Positions 32,680 to 43,559 of a DNA stretch of 64,000 nucleotides are shown in pieces (the first letter of the stretch is position 1; every line of letters starts with the position of its first letter). The notes beneath the pieces are model-generated. The model was not told where the DNA came from and did not search any database. It saw only the letters and a program-made list of their open reading frames with translations. A program made the position numbers and the translations under genes. Source of the stretch: Phlebopus portentosus (Eukaryota > Basidiomycota > Agaricomycetes > Boletales > Boletinellaceae); the NCBI GenBank assembly GCA_037892935.1, contig JAYXKI010000014.1, forward strand, positions 620,001 to 684,000. The letters run 5' to 3'.

Positions 32680-34298
32680 ACGTTTTATAACTCTTGCATT
32701 GATGGTCCCCTTGATAAGATCGTGAAGCAAGCGAACTTTGTATGAATATCTCTTCCCGCGACCGACTGCTATTTCTGTCTAGTCAAGATGGACTTGTATC
32801 TACCGTGCAATATCTTGACCTGAATGTAGTGAACCATAGTTTCTACATCATGCTTATAATATAAAGGGCCGTTATTGATGGCTAACAGGTACCAGTTGCC
32901 GAACGGCCGGCATGGATGGTAATGCTGCAAGTAAATTTCGTAAATGTATTTGGGCATTATTTACAATGTAAGTTGTTTTCTAGTTAAAAAATCATAATTG
33001 AAGGTGCCATTTTCCTTCGTTCCGAGCTCTTAAAGGAGCCATAAAAGATGTATAGAGAAGAAAATTATTCCCCAAGCTTCTTGGGAATTCTGTGACTCAT
33101 GCACGAAGCTCTTTACTGAAGAAATGAGTACAAAACAAGTTTTGATTGAATGCGTCAGATCAAATAGTTGTGGTTCATTTGTATTCTGCGACTCTAATGG
33201 TGTCCCATAAGATGTCCAAGCATCTTCAACAACGTCGAACCAGCTCCCTATTAATTTATTCAGATTTCAATCAGCTGTCGATATAACCAATTTCTCTGCC
33301 AGAATTATTCGAATTGCTTTAGCCATGCCGTGCACTCAAATCTAAAATCATCATTCAAGTCGTTGATGATTTACTTTTTCAAATTCATTGGCTAAAGGCA
33401 TGTCGACTGATGTTATCTTATAAATATGTCAAAATTTCAACTTATGCAACACAATAGATACCATCTAAACATGTGATGGAAAGTCTTCTCGATGGTAGTC
33501 TAAGAATGCTCACTCCAAGTATCTGTGGCTGTAGAAGATTGTCATGACTGAATGATGGAAAATCAACAAAGAAGTCGATTCGTTTTGTTCACTGTATCAT
33601 CAACAAAGTTATTCCGTGGAAATCATTATGAGAGTGCGGATGATCTCCTCCTGACAGTTCATGAAACTTTTTCTCGACTTATCAATATGCATTTCCACTT
33701 ATTCGTCGCTGATGGACACTACCGTTTGGTTGATAGTCAGTTACGCATGATGGAATCTCCTGTTCAAGGTTTTACTCTTTTCGGAGTAGAAAGCGTTAAG
33801 CGATTTCATTCTGAAGGTTGATTGGTAGACTTTGGCCTGCTGATGGTGCATTAGAGGACTACGACGACGAACTTGGGTATACTCTTGGGAATGCGAGTGC
33901 ATTCAATACAGACTTCTCATGGGATACTGGCGCCATTTGTTTGGAAAGTAAATCCCAGAAGCAATTGTATTGCTCGCGATCTTCAGGGCTAGTCCGAGGC
34001 CTTCGAGGAGATCAAACTCGAAATGTTAATGTATTGGACGGTATCTATTGCCTGCCTTTTCAGTGCTCCTCGGACAGCCTTGAATTGCGAAACTATAGAT
34101 ACTGTGTAAGTAAAGGTCTCGAATGCTTGATAGCTCGAGAGTAGTAATGGCAAAAGAGAGAGGATCAATGCAAATATACGTCGTAAAGGTCATGAGATTG
34201 TCGTGAGGCCCAGGAGTTGAACACCCCGCAGGATGCTCAGGACACGTCTGAACATCTCAAAATAGAACAGACGGAACGAAGGGAGACATGGAACGCCG
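32680..34298. other. AT-rich gene-poor interval
   Basis: Markedly AT-rich from about 32790 to 33600. The short frames on the plus strand (33552-34144) show no domain. No terminal repeats were recognised. Looks like non-coding or decayed sequence. Confidence 0.4.
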
Positions 34299-35885
34299 TT
34301 AGGCGCGTTCTATGGTAAGGACGGCCACTCGTCCATCCTGAGCGATACCATGATTGATGCCTGTGGGAACACCAAGGTAATGTAAGAGTCAAAATTTACG
34401 TGTGCCAAGTGTGCCAAGTCAGAGGAAATTAGGAAGCATTCAGAATGCGTTGCAAGATCACACAGAGCATCCTCCGAGGTGGATAAAGTTCCCCGCTCAG
34501 AGAGATGCCTCCACCTCCACAAAAGGAATCACTTGCAAGAAGCGTCCAGATCTGTGGATCTCGAGCCGACGGTAAAAAGAGTTTCGTCGCGTCGGCATCA
34601 CTTGCCGAGAATAAACCAAAGAATCAAACCCTCACCACGTCTTCCAGGTTTCAGCAGGTCGTTCTGGTTCCAGACTACATCCGCGCGCCACCACATACCT
34701 TTCCAATGGCTTCCAGCCGCTGCTTTCTCAACGAGTAGATCTCGGCCGATATTATATCCATCATCGACGATCCTATGATTCTTACTGGAGTCCTATTAAA
34801 TTAATAAAAATAGGTACAATGAATGTCTAAGTTACGGTTTGCAACGCTCACCTCTTCCTTGGACACTCTGTGATTTGAACGCGATCATCGCAAGGAAAGA
34901 GTCGAGGAAAATCAGTAGGTGCTCCTTTAATCTCAAAATCAATCTCACGCTAGGAACCATCCACCGCTGTTCGCAAGCGTACCATTCTGCTTCCAGGCCC
35001 GGAAATGATTTCCACCTGACAGGTTGAAATGTGAGATACAAAACAGTTCCGCGGAATTGGAATGGCTCAGGATTGATGCTATGGGATAAGCGGATAAAAC
35101 AAAGGACGAAGCTTTCCATCATGAAGTAGACAGTTCACTTCGGATGGTGCTGACCTCCGCCGAACTTAAGAACTTCGGGTGCTTTGTAAGGTAGACCACG
35201 CACTCATCACATAGCCGAGAGGGGACATTCGCACGTAAGGAAGGGAAGGTTGGAAGACATACCTGCCACGCTTTCCCAACATGTTCCCCATACGGGGAAG
35301 TAGTGCTGCCGGGCAAGAAAGAGCTCTTCCTTGCGCCCGTCTCCGTCACCCAAGTCTGCACGGTGGATATTACCGTAGTGCAGGCCCAGGCACTCTTCGG
35401 AGAATCCAATTGACCTTGCGGAAAGTACGGAAATTTGATTTGAGAAGATCGCATCTTACTCGTCGTTTTTCAGAAGAACTCACTTTGCATAGTAATGGAA
35501 ACCTGCCTCCGTCAGAATGAAGGGGTCAGAATGGCCGGAGATGATCACGTTGAGCGGCTCTCCGAAGTATCGTGTTGTGAACTGAATGCAATCAAAGTTA
35601 TGCCAGAAATTTCGTTGGTAAGTGAGTGAACTTTGATCCTGCGAGCGTGATTGCTGCACTAAACGCAGGACGGAACGAGATACGTACATCAAGCATGCGT
35701 CCGCCATTGATTCGCGGATCATACCAGCCCGGAAGCACACCTTTCGCATCTAGGCTCCACTGTTCCCGTGCCGAGAGTACACCCGAATCGTCGCTGCCAG
35801 GTCCGAGACTGCTAGGTAGACAAAACGCGATAGAAGCCGCAAAGACCAGGTACACGCATTGAAGGACAGATAGTGGTAAGGACAT
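34299..35885 (-). CDS. Secreted protein of unknown function, seven exons
   Basis: Seven exons join in phase: 35885-35688, 35581-35484, 35414-35263, 35015-34949, 34867-34852, 34792-34636 and 34360-34299; total 750 nt, 249 aa. The start MSLPLSVLQCVYLVFAASIA is a signal peptide. The body reads GWYDPRINGGRMLDFTTRYF, GEPLNVIISGHSDPFILTE, SIGFSEECLGLHYGNIHRAD, QHYFPVWGTCWESVAGGNHF, AWKQNGTLANSGGWFLA, NIGRDLLVEKAAAGSHWKGM and ends GINHGIAQDGRVAVLTIERA. I recall this arrangement from many Agaricomycete hypothetical proteins; no function is known to me. It is rich in Trp, Gly and His, with few Cys. Two introns are long for this genome (247 and 275 nt) and exon 5 is 16 nt. No disabling lesion found. 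Confidence 0.8.
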
Positions 35886-38800
35886 CTAGATGAAAGAGTG
35901 AAAGCAAGCAGTAAAATCTACGGGGGCTGTTACTTAGTCGGTAGTCGCTGCCATCTATCTTGCACGAAAATGTTTGGGATGATTGTGGTGAAGAGGCTTC
36001 CCTCCGCAGTTCACGGGTACGCGATCACGTGCCTGACGGACGTTACGATTATATACGCGAAATTCTGTACAAATTATTTCGTATTACGTCAGTTTATAAG
36101 CAATTATAACTGCCTATGACTGATTGCGAAAGCTCATCAGGCAATATAAACCACATACGCGGTTATAAAACCGAGCAGAATTTTGCGATGCTAAGTGGGT
36201 ATAATTTTCCGCTACATGCTACGGTCTCGGCATTACTAGGCAGCATATCCAGTCTTTCATATCAAACCAAATTACATGTGGGTAGCGGGAAAGTTAGATG
36301 AATGGGAAGGAACGTCTCATTAAACTCATTTACAGGCACTCCGACATCAAATACTAATCCATCAAAGCGTCCAACCAAGTGCAGCATTAACGATAACAGT
36401 GAATTGTCCTCCATATTTGGCTCTGACTTCATCCCTTCGTTGGGCAATACTTACCAAGAGCAGGAAAAACTTGGAAAAGAAAGACATCAATATTGGTTCC
36501 AGAGAGATAACCACAATCAGTTCGCGTACAGAGAAGAATGCAGTGCAGTAGGTTGTGCATCGGATAATAATGAACTTCCAAGAAATTAGGAGGCGTTCTA
36601 AAAAAAAGGTTGAAATACTCGTATGCAAACAGGAGGCGAAATGCAACGGAAATGATCTCCGGAGATTGATTGTCACGCGAGCGTGTGGGCCAGGTTTCAT
36701 TCTTGAATCTTTCCGTTGGATTACGTGCAGGACCACTGTTTTCCGAGACAGGACCTCAGTTCGGACCAAACTCCGTTGAAGACGTAGCTAAGTTCTGATC
36801 AATGCCGGCATACGGAGTCTCGCGGAAGAATGCGCCCTTCCGCTATCACTAGGCGATGGAGACGTGGGATTAGCCACCATGGGCGGCGTTGGTGCGGACA
36901 TGTCCTTAAGCTATTGTAAACCAACGCACTGGGAGTTGTCGAGTGAGTGAAAGATAGGAATCGTAAAAGATGGTGTGTTAATAGGAAGGCCTGAGTCTTT
37001 GCGGGACTGCCGTAATTATTCCATGCGCCATTTTCAGACACAGTAGCCAAGCTGATGGTTCAGCATTCATGCATACAAGAAAGCGTCCGACCACGAGTGA
37101 TCGATAGTGAGTCAAACAATGCACTTCTCCAAATAACAGTAACCTTTCGGAGAAGATAAGAGCCTTTTGCAAATTGACGGCGAGCTCAAAGTGAGTAACG
37201 TAGTTAGAGAATATCCACCACGTTTGTTGCACATTTACGAGAGTACCCTCAACTGCACCAACCAGGACAATGGTACTTGCCCATACGTGAAGCTGCTGAT
37301 CATGAGTATCCAAATGATGCTTCCGGTATGGGACGGAAATGATTAGGAATCACCAGTGAATAATCCCGATACCTTGCAGATTTTTGTGATGTACGCGCCC
37401 CAAGCTTTCGAAGCGCCCGGCCAAGACAGAACAGGTACTGACCGAAATCCGATAACAAAGCCATGAGAGTGTGCTCCGAGTCTACATGGAAGGAGACTTA
37501 AATCATAAATCGAGTTTTTTGACAAGCGAAACGGTTAGCATTAGCATTTCACAGGTTGATGGACATCTCAAACAAAGCTACACTGGTTAGACATGTGTCG
37601 TTTCAGCAAGCAACGCGTAGACGCAGTCCCATGAGAAACTCACGATCGTATGTACAGTCAGTCCAAAAAGGACAATCCTTTCTTGTGCCAGCTTTCGTAA
37701 ATCGCAGGGTAGTGCGATTTTTGTCTAAGAGAAGTTTAATAATGCTCGAGTTGGGAAGTCTTCACTGAATAGTAGCGAATATCAAGGACAAGTGCGTACC
37801 ATCGGCACCATGCTCAACATTCTGCTAGTTCCTCTGTAATCAATGCACAGATCGAGATCGGGCCGCTGAAGTTGTGTATTCCTATCGGTATCACCGACCT
37901 TACGCAGGTTATTATCCAATTCAATGTTCTCCAATTCAATCTTGCCGACCGGTTTCCTTGGCACCGCGTCTAGAAGGCAGCTGGGAAAGTAGCCGAGTAC
38001 GTAGCACGAAGTCTTCGAGTAATGAGTATACATGTGCCTCAGTGGCCCCTGATAGGCGGGAACTGGAATCCCCAAGTGCGCTGGGCACGGAGATCGAGAA
38101 AACAAAAACAAAAAATCGGCATCAGACTCGGACTCGGACTCGGGTGTCGGGACTGGGACTCCATCTCCACAGAAGGTGCCAAGACTTAGCCATGTTGATT
38201 TGCTTAATGAAAGCCTGCGATTGATGGCCGCTAATCATGGAAGAAGAAACACCTTGGCCGAGAGGGAATGCCTGGAATGCCGAGCTGAAGGTCGGATGAA
38301 CAAATGGAGTCGGAAACGGAGCGTGGGCCGTCCGCTCACATCGACTTATCTGGCATGCCAAGCGTCGATCGCGCAACTCAAAATGCGGTCACCGGAGTTC
38401 TGTTCTCTTCGTAGCTTTCTTATCATAAAAGCATATCTTGTAAGGAAGGTCGGAGTGGTGCAAGCGACGCAAATGGTAAGAAAGGGGGAAAAAGTACCGC
38501 ACGGAAGCAAAATTCGTTTCCCATCAAGCAATATCATCCGAAAGGGCAGATGTGAATAGATATATGTTCTAGGCGTGAGATTGAGAATCATGACCCAGGA
38601 CCCAAGGAGATGGCGTACTTGCCGGCACAGAGAAAGAACTGACGAAGCTTCAAGAAGAAAGAAGCACCCCCAAAGCATTTACCAATGTATTCTCTGGATT
38701 TGATTGGAGAAAGAAATCCGTGTGATGACCCTTGTTACTTTGTTCTCTTGGAACTCGAGGTACTGGGGGGAAGCGTGACGGGTCCTTGGTCACCGCGAGG

Positions 38801-39219
38801 AGCCATCCAAAACTGATGGTGGATTGCAAATGCGCAAAACGACATCTGTTTACAAATTTGCGTGTGTAAGAGGGCCACTTCTGTCGTTGCTTACATGAAA
38901 ATAAGGACCTACCTGAGAGCAGACATGACCACATGTACAGTTGACCACACTCCTCTGAGGCTAGCGATAGACGGGACAATAGTATTAAGAATGTTACACT
39001 TTGCTTTAGCAGTCTATATACACGTGCAGACCCGTCTCCAAAATGATATCAAGAGAAAGCATTGTGAGAGCACAGAAATGACTAGTAGTATGACAGATAT
39101 TGAGTGGATAGAAAAGGCAAAACAGAACAGAACAGAAGACAAATCAGCAGAGAGGGGATCAATGCGGCAAACAGACAGATGATGCTGGCACAGCGGCGAT
39201 GAGAAAGCAGTTAGAGATT
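35886..39219. other. 3.3-kb interval with a possible membrane-protein remnant
   Basis: No complete gene can be built. On the minus strand, 37313-36978 encodes VLVGAVEGTLVNVQQTWWIF and NYVTHFELAVNLQKA, and ~37700-37625 encodes LRKLAQERIVLFGLTVHTI. These hydrophobic runs faintly recall the DUF6534-type multi-span proteins of basidiomycetes, but no start, no continuous exon chain and no stop could be fixed. A short CGGACT repeat lies at 38126-38141. Confidence 0.25.
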
Positions 39220-42200
39220 TCAAGAGGTCATCAGTCCGGAAGTCTCAGTGCGCTCGAGGACGTCCAAGAAACGCGTCCACTCGCCCTGTCCGAACCCTAC
39301 CGAAGCACCCCACATGGATACGTTATCTGCGCCCGGAGCGGAGGGTGTGCTGCAAAGGCACCACCAGCGGAAGTAGGAAGCGGGAACGTAGGCGTCGGGC
39401 GGAGCCCACTTGCCGCTACCGTCGTGGCAGAACCATTCTGTGCAGCATAAGCAGAATAATCTTGGGTGCTTCCATTTGAGGGTGGGGTGGCTGTACTACT
39501 GCTGGTGTGGCTGGGCGCAAGGATGTCTGCGAGCTGCGCTTGCGAGGCGTTGCGCGAGTAAGGCGGGGCCGGCGTCAAGCCGGTGTGCCCGTTCGAACGT
39601 GGGATGGTGGGTGAGATTAGTGGCATGAGCGCCGTCCCGCCCGGGGAAGATGTGCCAGAAGCGCCGTTTGCGCGCAACGTAGTCGGCGAAGTTGGATGCC
39701 CCGAGCTGCGCGGAGAGTCTGTGTGATGTGATCGCGCGCCGTGCCCGTGGTTGGCCATCGAGTCATGATAAGGGAAGGCAAGACTCTTGACAAGCGCAAT
39801 GACATTCTCTTTGGACCTCCCGCGTAGTTCTCCGTCCTCAACATCGGGATCATACAAGGGACGCAGCGCGAGCAACATATCGCTCGCCTTATCCGCGATC
39901 GCAACGCCGCGCGACATGCTCAACAAATCAAGCACCCGGCGAATATTTGCGCGGAACAGACTTGCACCAGGCTGGTTCGGGTCCGCGACGAGCTGAAGTG
40001 AGAAGAACATCGCCGCTGAGAAGCAATGGAATGGACCCCAATGTACATGCGCAGAGACCGCGAGCGACGCATTATTCCCGGTCCCGAGCACTTCAGGCCG
40101 AGCCTGCGCTACGAGTTGAATGAGCTTGTCTGCTGCACTCGCAGCGGTGTCCAACGATTGCGCCATACGCGCATGATGTTCGGTGTTCACGGTCGCATTC
40201 GCATTCTTCCCTGACGAAGAAGCGTTCTGCGTGGGGTGGGTGTCGTGTGCAGCAGCAGCATACGGGCGGTGCAGCGTGAATCGGATATGATAGTAGCTTG
40301 TACGGATTCTGTAAGATAGACAATATGAGTTAGGTGGAAACTAAGAATCGAAGAGAAGCTTTGCCGGCCGCAGCGGGATTGAGACGTACATTACGCTGAG
40401 AACGCCAAGACGCATATCCGCCGGGTCGGGGCTGGCGAGTGAACGTGCGAGACGGTACTCATCCACTTATGCGATGATGGGAAATGTGGTGTTAGTATAT
40501 TTCTTCCAAATTAGGAGCTGCACATCAAAGAAGATAGACTTACAGTCAAGCTCTCTTGGCAGATCATCCATCCACTCAACGAGGTCCTTATCGTGCTCGA
40601 GGACACGCGAGTACGGCACTGGCCGAATTGATACCGCGTCATCAACTATATCCCCCAGAATATCTGCCAGCTTGAACATGTAGATGTTTGGCAAGAACAG
40701 GCGGCCGGTTTTGTCGATGCTGGTGTCAACGTGGGACGGCATACGCGTATCAAAGTGATGGCCAGCGATGGATAGGGGACGACCGAAAAGGAAGCACTGC
40801 CATCTAGATTACAATTTCTTAGGGCGCCAGTTGCTAATCAAAACGGATTCTCAATCAAGGACTAACCGTTCGAGCAAAAGGATATGCCACCATGCCCATC
40901 GGCGGCGTTCTGCCACTTCGCGATGCATGCGCCACTTATCGGGATCGCGATGTAGACCCATGGCCGTTCCGATGCTGACAAGTTCACCGCGAATAGACCA
41001 GATTTCTTCGCTCTCGTTCTTTGAGAGAGTAAGATAATGCGTGCGGATGAGTAGCAATTCGACAAGTTCGAGTGAGAGCTGACGGCTCTCTGCTCGATAC
41101 CTTGCGAGCGCCTCGCATCCTACCATGTAGAAGCGCTCACCAATATCCTATAATTAATTAAGTTAGAACGGATATCTCCGTAAAGACGAATTTTGAAAAT
41201 AACGACTGACCTCGCGTGATACGCCTGGAAGCGCTGACAGCAAAGCATGCTGTTCGGGTAAGTATCGCACCGCAACAGCCATAACGACAGCGAGAGTCGC
41301 GAGCATGAGCCGGTCTGCTGACGCGCATTCCTTGAAGCGATTCCAAGACGCAGTGAAGGTGGGCGGATAGACATGTCGGTACATCCAATTGCAAAAATTG
41401 AGATAATAGTCGACAAGCCCGTCAATGACGTGGATCGCGGGCAGCTGCGCTAGAAGGTCGTCGTCGAATCCACGTGAGATATCCGTCGGTACGTCGTCCG
41501 CTTCCGAGTCACCGCTGGACCCACGTTCGGTTTCGTCGTTTCCATCGCGGGCGTCATTCTTAAGCGAATACAGAAGCGTGGCTGTCGAAGTTGGGCCAGC
41601 GTAGAAGCCGCCTTTGCCGCGCTCGGCGAGCATGCCGGGCACTGCCAGCGCATCTGCGTCGGGTTCCTGTTTGACGGAGTTGTGTAATTGAGAGCTCGTA
41701 GGTTCGCGTCTTGAAGACTTGGCAGATGATGACGCGCTCGCGTCTGCCGCACGTGCAGTTATACCGCGGATAACATACGCTTCAAGTGTCGCGACTGACT
41801 GGCGTATACGGGCAATTTCGTTATGCGGATCAATACCATTGCGTCTACAAATCAAAGTTTCTTAAGTTCAGAATCATCAAAGGTACAGACGAAAGAGAGC
41901 TTACCGATGGCCATTTTCGTCTTTGGCGTCGCTGTAGCATTGCGGAGCGGTACCTTGAAAAATAAACAACTTGTCAGAGAAGAATGCTCTGCCTGTCTGA
42001 GAGAAATCTTTACCTCTGAGTATACATGATGAACATGGTCGAGCTCTACGGAGTTACTGTCAGATTAACAGACAGACGTGAACAATTGAGTAGACAGACT
42101 TGTCACATTTCAGTTTGCTGGTACGACAAGGAGCACAATTGATAGCCTTGCGCGCTCTCTTTGTGGGAGGACGCGTCGTAGCACCATTTGGCTGGTGGTC

Positions 42201-42284
42201 ATGTTCATGTTCATCACCGCGCTCAGGTGATCTGTGTTTTGCCGGATGATGGGAGAGTTGGTCTGATGGTGGAGAGGGAGACAT
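39220..42284 (-). CDS. Zn2Cys6 fungal transcription factor
   Basis: Nine exons: 42284-42100, 42045-42014, 41953-41905, 41844-41211, 41147-40863, 40796-40544, 40465-40390, 40308-39410 and 39326-39220; total 2520 nt, 839 aa. The zinc cluster is AINCAPCRTSKLKCDKARP, then CSSCILRGTAPQC, interrupted by two introns. The middle homology (fungal-specific TF) domain includes VDYYLNFCNWMYRHVYPPTF, GTAMGLHRDPDKWRMH, ERRRWAWWHILLLER, LFGRPLSIAGHHFDTRMPSH and SYYHIRFTLHRPY. The C-terminal part is Ser/Pro/Thr-rich. The last exon, spliced over an 83-nt intron, ends MWGASVGFGQGEWTRFLDVL, the usual end of this subfamily; without splicing the frame would stop at 39297. One donor (GTCCTT at 40862) is weak. It is divergent from an ABC transporter and may regulate it. 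Confidence 0.92.
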
Positions 42285-42496
42285 TGGTAGGGGAGAAGAC
42301 TGCAATCCTCGGGTCAGAGTACCTGAAGAGAGCGCGGTTAGCGAGAGAGCGAGCTGCTGATTGTGATGAGCAAGATATACGGATGGAGGTATTTCTATGA
42401 GTGGAAGGGACGGACGACGGAACAGACGGAGAAGGGGAGATGATAGGAGAATAGGACCGCCACGGAGACCGTGGTGTGGATAAAATAAGGGGAAGG

Positions 42497-42522
42497 GGAG
42501 GAGGAGGAGGAGGAGGAGGAGA
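42497..42522. repeat. (GGA)n microsatellite
   Basis: About eight GAG/GGA units in the 5' leader of the Zn2Cys6 gene. Confidence 0.9.
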
Positions 42523-42746
42523 AGTGCTAGTAGTAGATGTGCAGGAGTAGACTGACTGGCGGGAAGGAATCCTCGGTTGATCAAAGGAAAGGAAAGGAAG
42601 GGAAAGTAAGGTTAGGCAGGAGCGACCGAGATACACATCTCTTCTGGTCACTAGAACACTATTATTGCTGCTGTTGCTACTATTGCTTCCTCTCTTCTCC
42701 TCTTCGGTCCGTGTCCACGTCTGGTGTCCGCTCTGTCTCTGCGTTC

Positions 42747-42777
42747 GTGTCCGTGTCCGTGTCCGTGTCCGTGTCCG
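42747..42777. repeat. (GTGTCC)n hexanucleotide repeat, 5 units
   Basis: Five tandem GTGTCC units, within the divergent promoter region. Confidence 0.9.
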
Positions 42778-43559
42778 AAGCAGCAATATCCAATTTGCCC
42801 ACGCCATTTTCATCATTTTCATATTTTCTCCAATCTCCGAGGTCTCCGGTCGCACAACGCGCCGACGCGTCCTCTGAACGAACGTTTCCATACCCCCTTA
42901 TGGAAGGGCACGTATTTGGATGAGTGGCCGTAATTAATGGCTGTCTATTCCCGTTATTCCCGTTGTCGACTCAAATCTCGACCTGCCTCATTTGGCTCGT
43001 CCAATTTTCCCTCTCAACTCCCATTCCGTCTTGGCTAAAAAAATGACATATCTCGTAAACTCGATATAGAACGCATCACTAAAGTGCCTTTGAACCAGTG
43101 CATCTGCCTGCCAGCTCTTATTTCGTTCATCCCCATGACATGTCCTTTCTCCTGTCGACTGACTGTTGGGAACTATTATCCGCTACAGGTGCAATGCTGA
43201 CTATCCATCCGATCATCTCTCTTTTCTTCAATCGAGTCCCTGTATAAGCCCACGGAACAGTTCTAGATCCTCAGCGGTTGTCCGGCTTGTCGCTCTGCTG
43301 TTCCTTCGTGTGATGAACCGTGACACATCTTCAGATTTTAACTGGCTCTGATCATCTCCTAAACGGCATCCTGTCCTGTGGCTATGGTGTCTGGTCACGT
43401 GAAGCATTCAGTCCTTTTGATTTCGTCTGACAAACTTTTTGGTCTATCGAGGGCTAGGTTGATTCCTGGGGTACTTATGCGGGCAGAGATGGGCCAATAG
43501 TCAATTTTCACCAATCTAGACGCCACCGTCCTGCCCCTCTTGCGCCATCACTCGCAACG

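Larger units (their letters stand above)
42285..43559. promoter_or_regulatory. Divergent promoter of Zn2Cys6 regulator and ABCG transporter
   Basis: A 1.27-kb shared upstream region. It carries a (GAG)n run at 42497-42522 and a (GTGTCC)n run at 42747-42777. The shared position suggests the regulator could act on both genes. No clear CGG-N-CCG pair was located by eye. Confidence 0.4.

Noticed and set aside
32680..34298. AT-rich block as a transposon
   Set aside because: No terminal repeats, transposase or reverse-transcriptase motif could be found by reading it.
35148..35262. GGAG|GTCAGCACC as start of exon 4 in the secreted-protein gene
   Set aside because: It runs into a stop after six codons; the acceptor at 35016 gives the full family match.
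39297..39409. Unspliced C-terminus of the Zn2Cys6 protein ending at 39297
   Set aside because: An 83-nt intron (39327-39409) in correct phase leads to MWGASVGFGQGEW...LDVL, the usual end for this subfamily.
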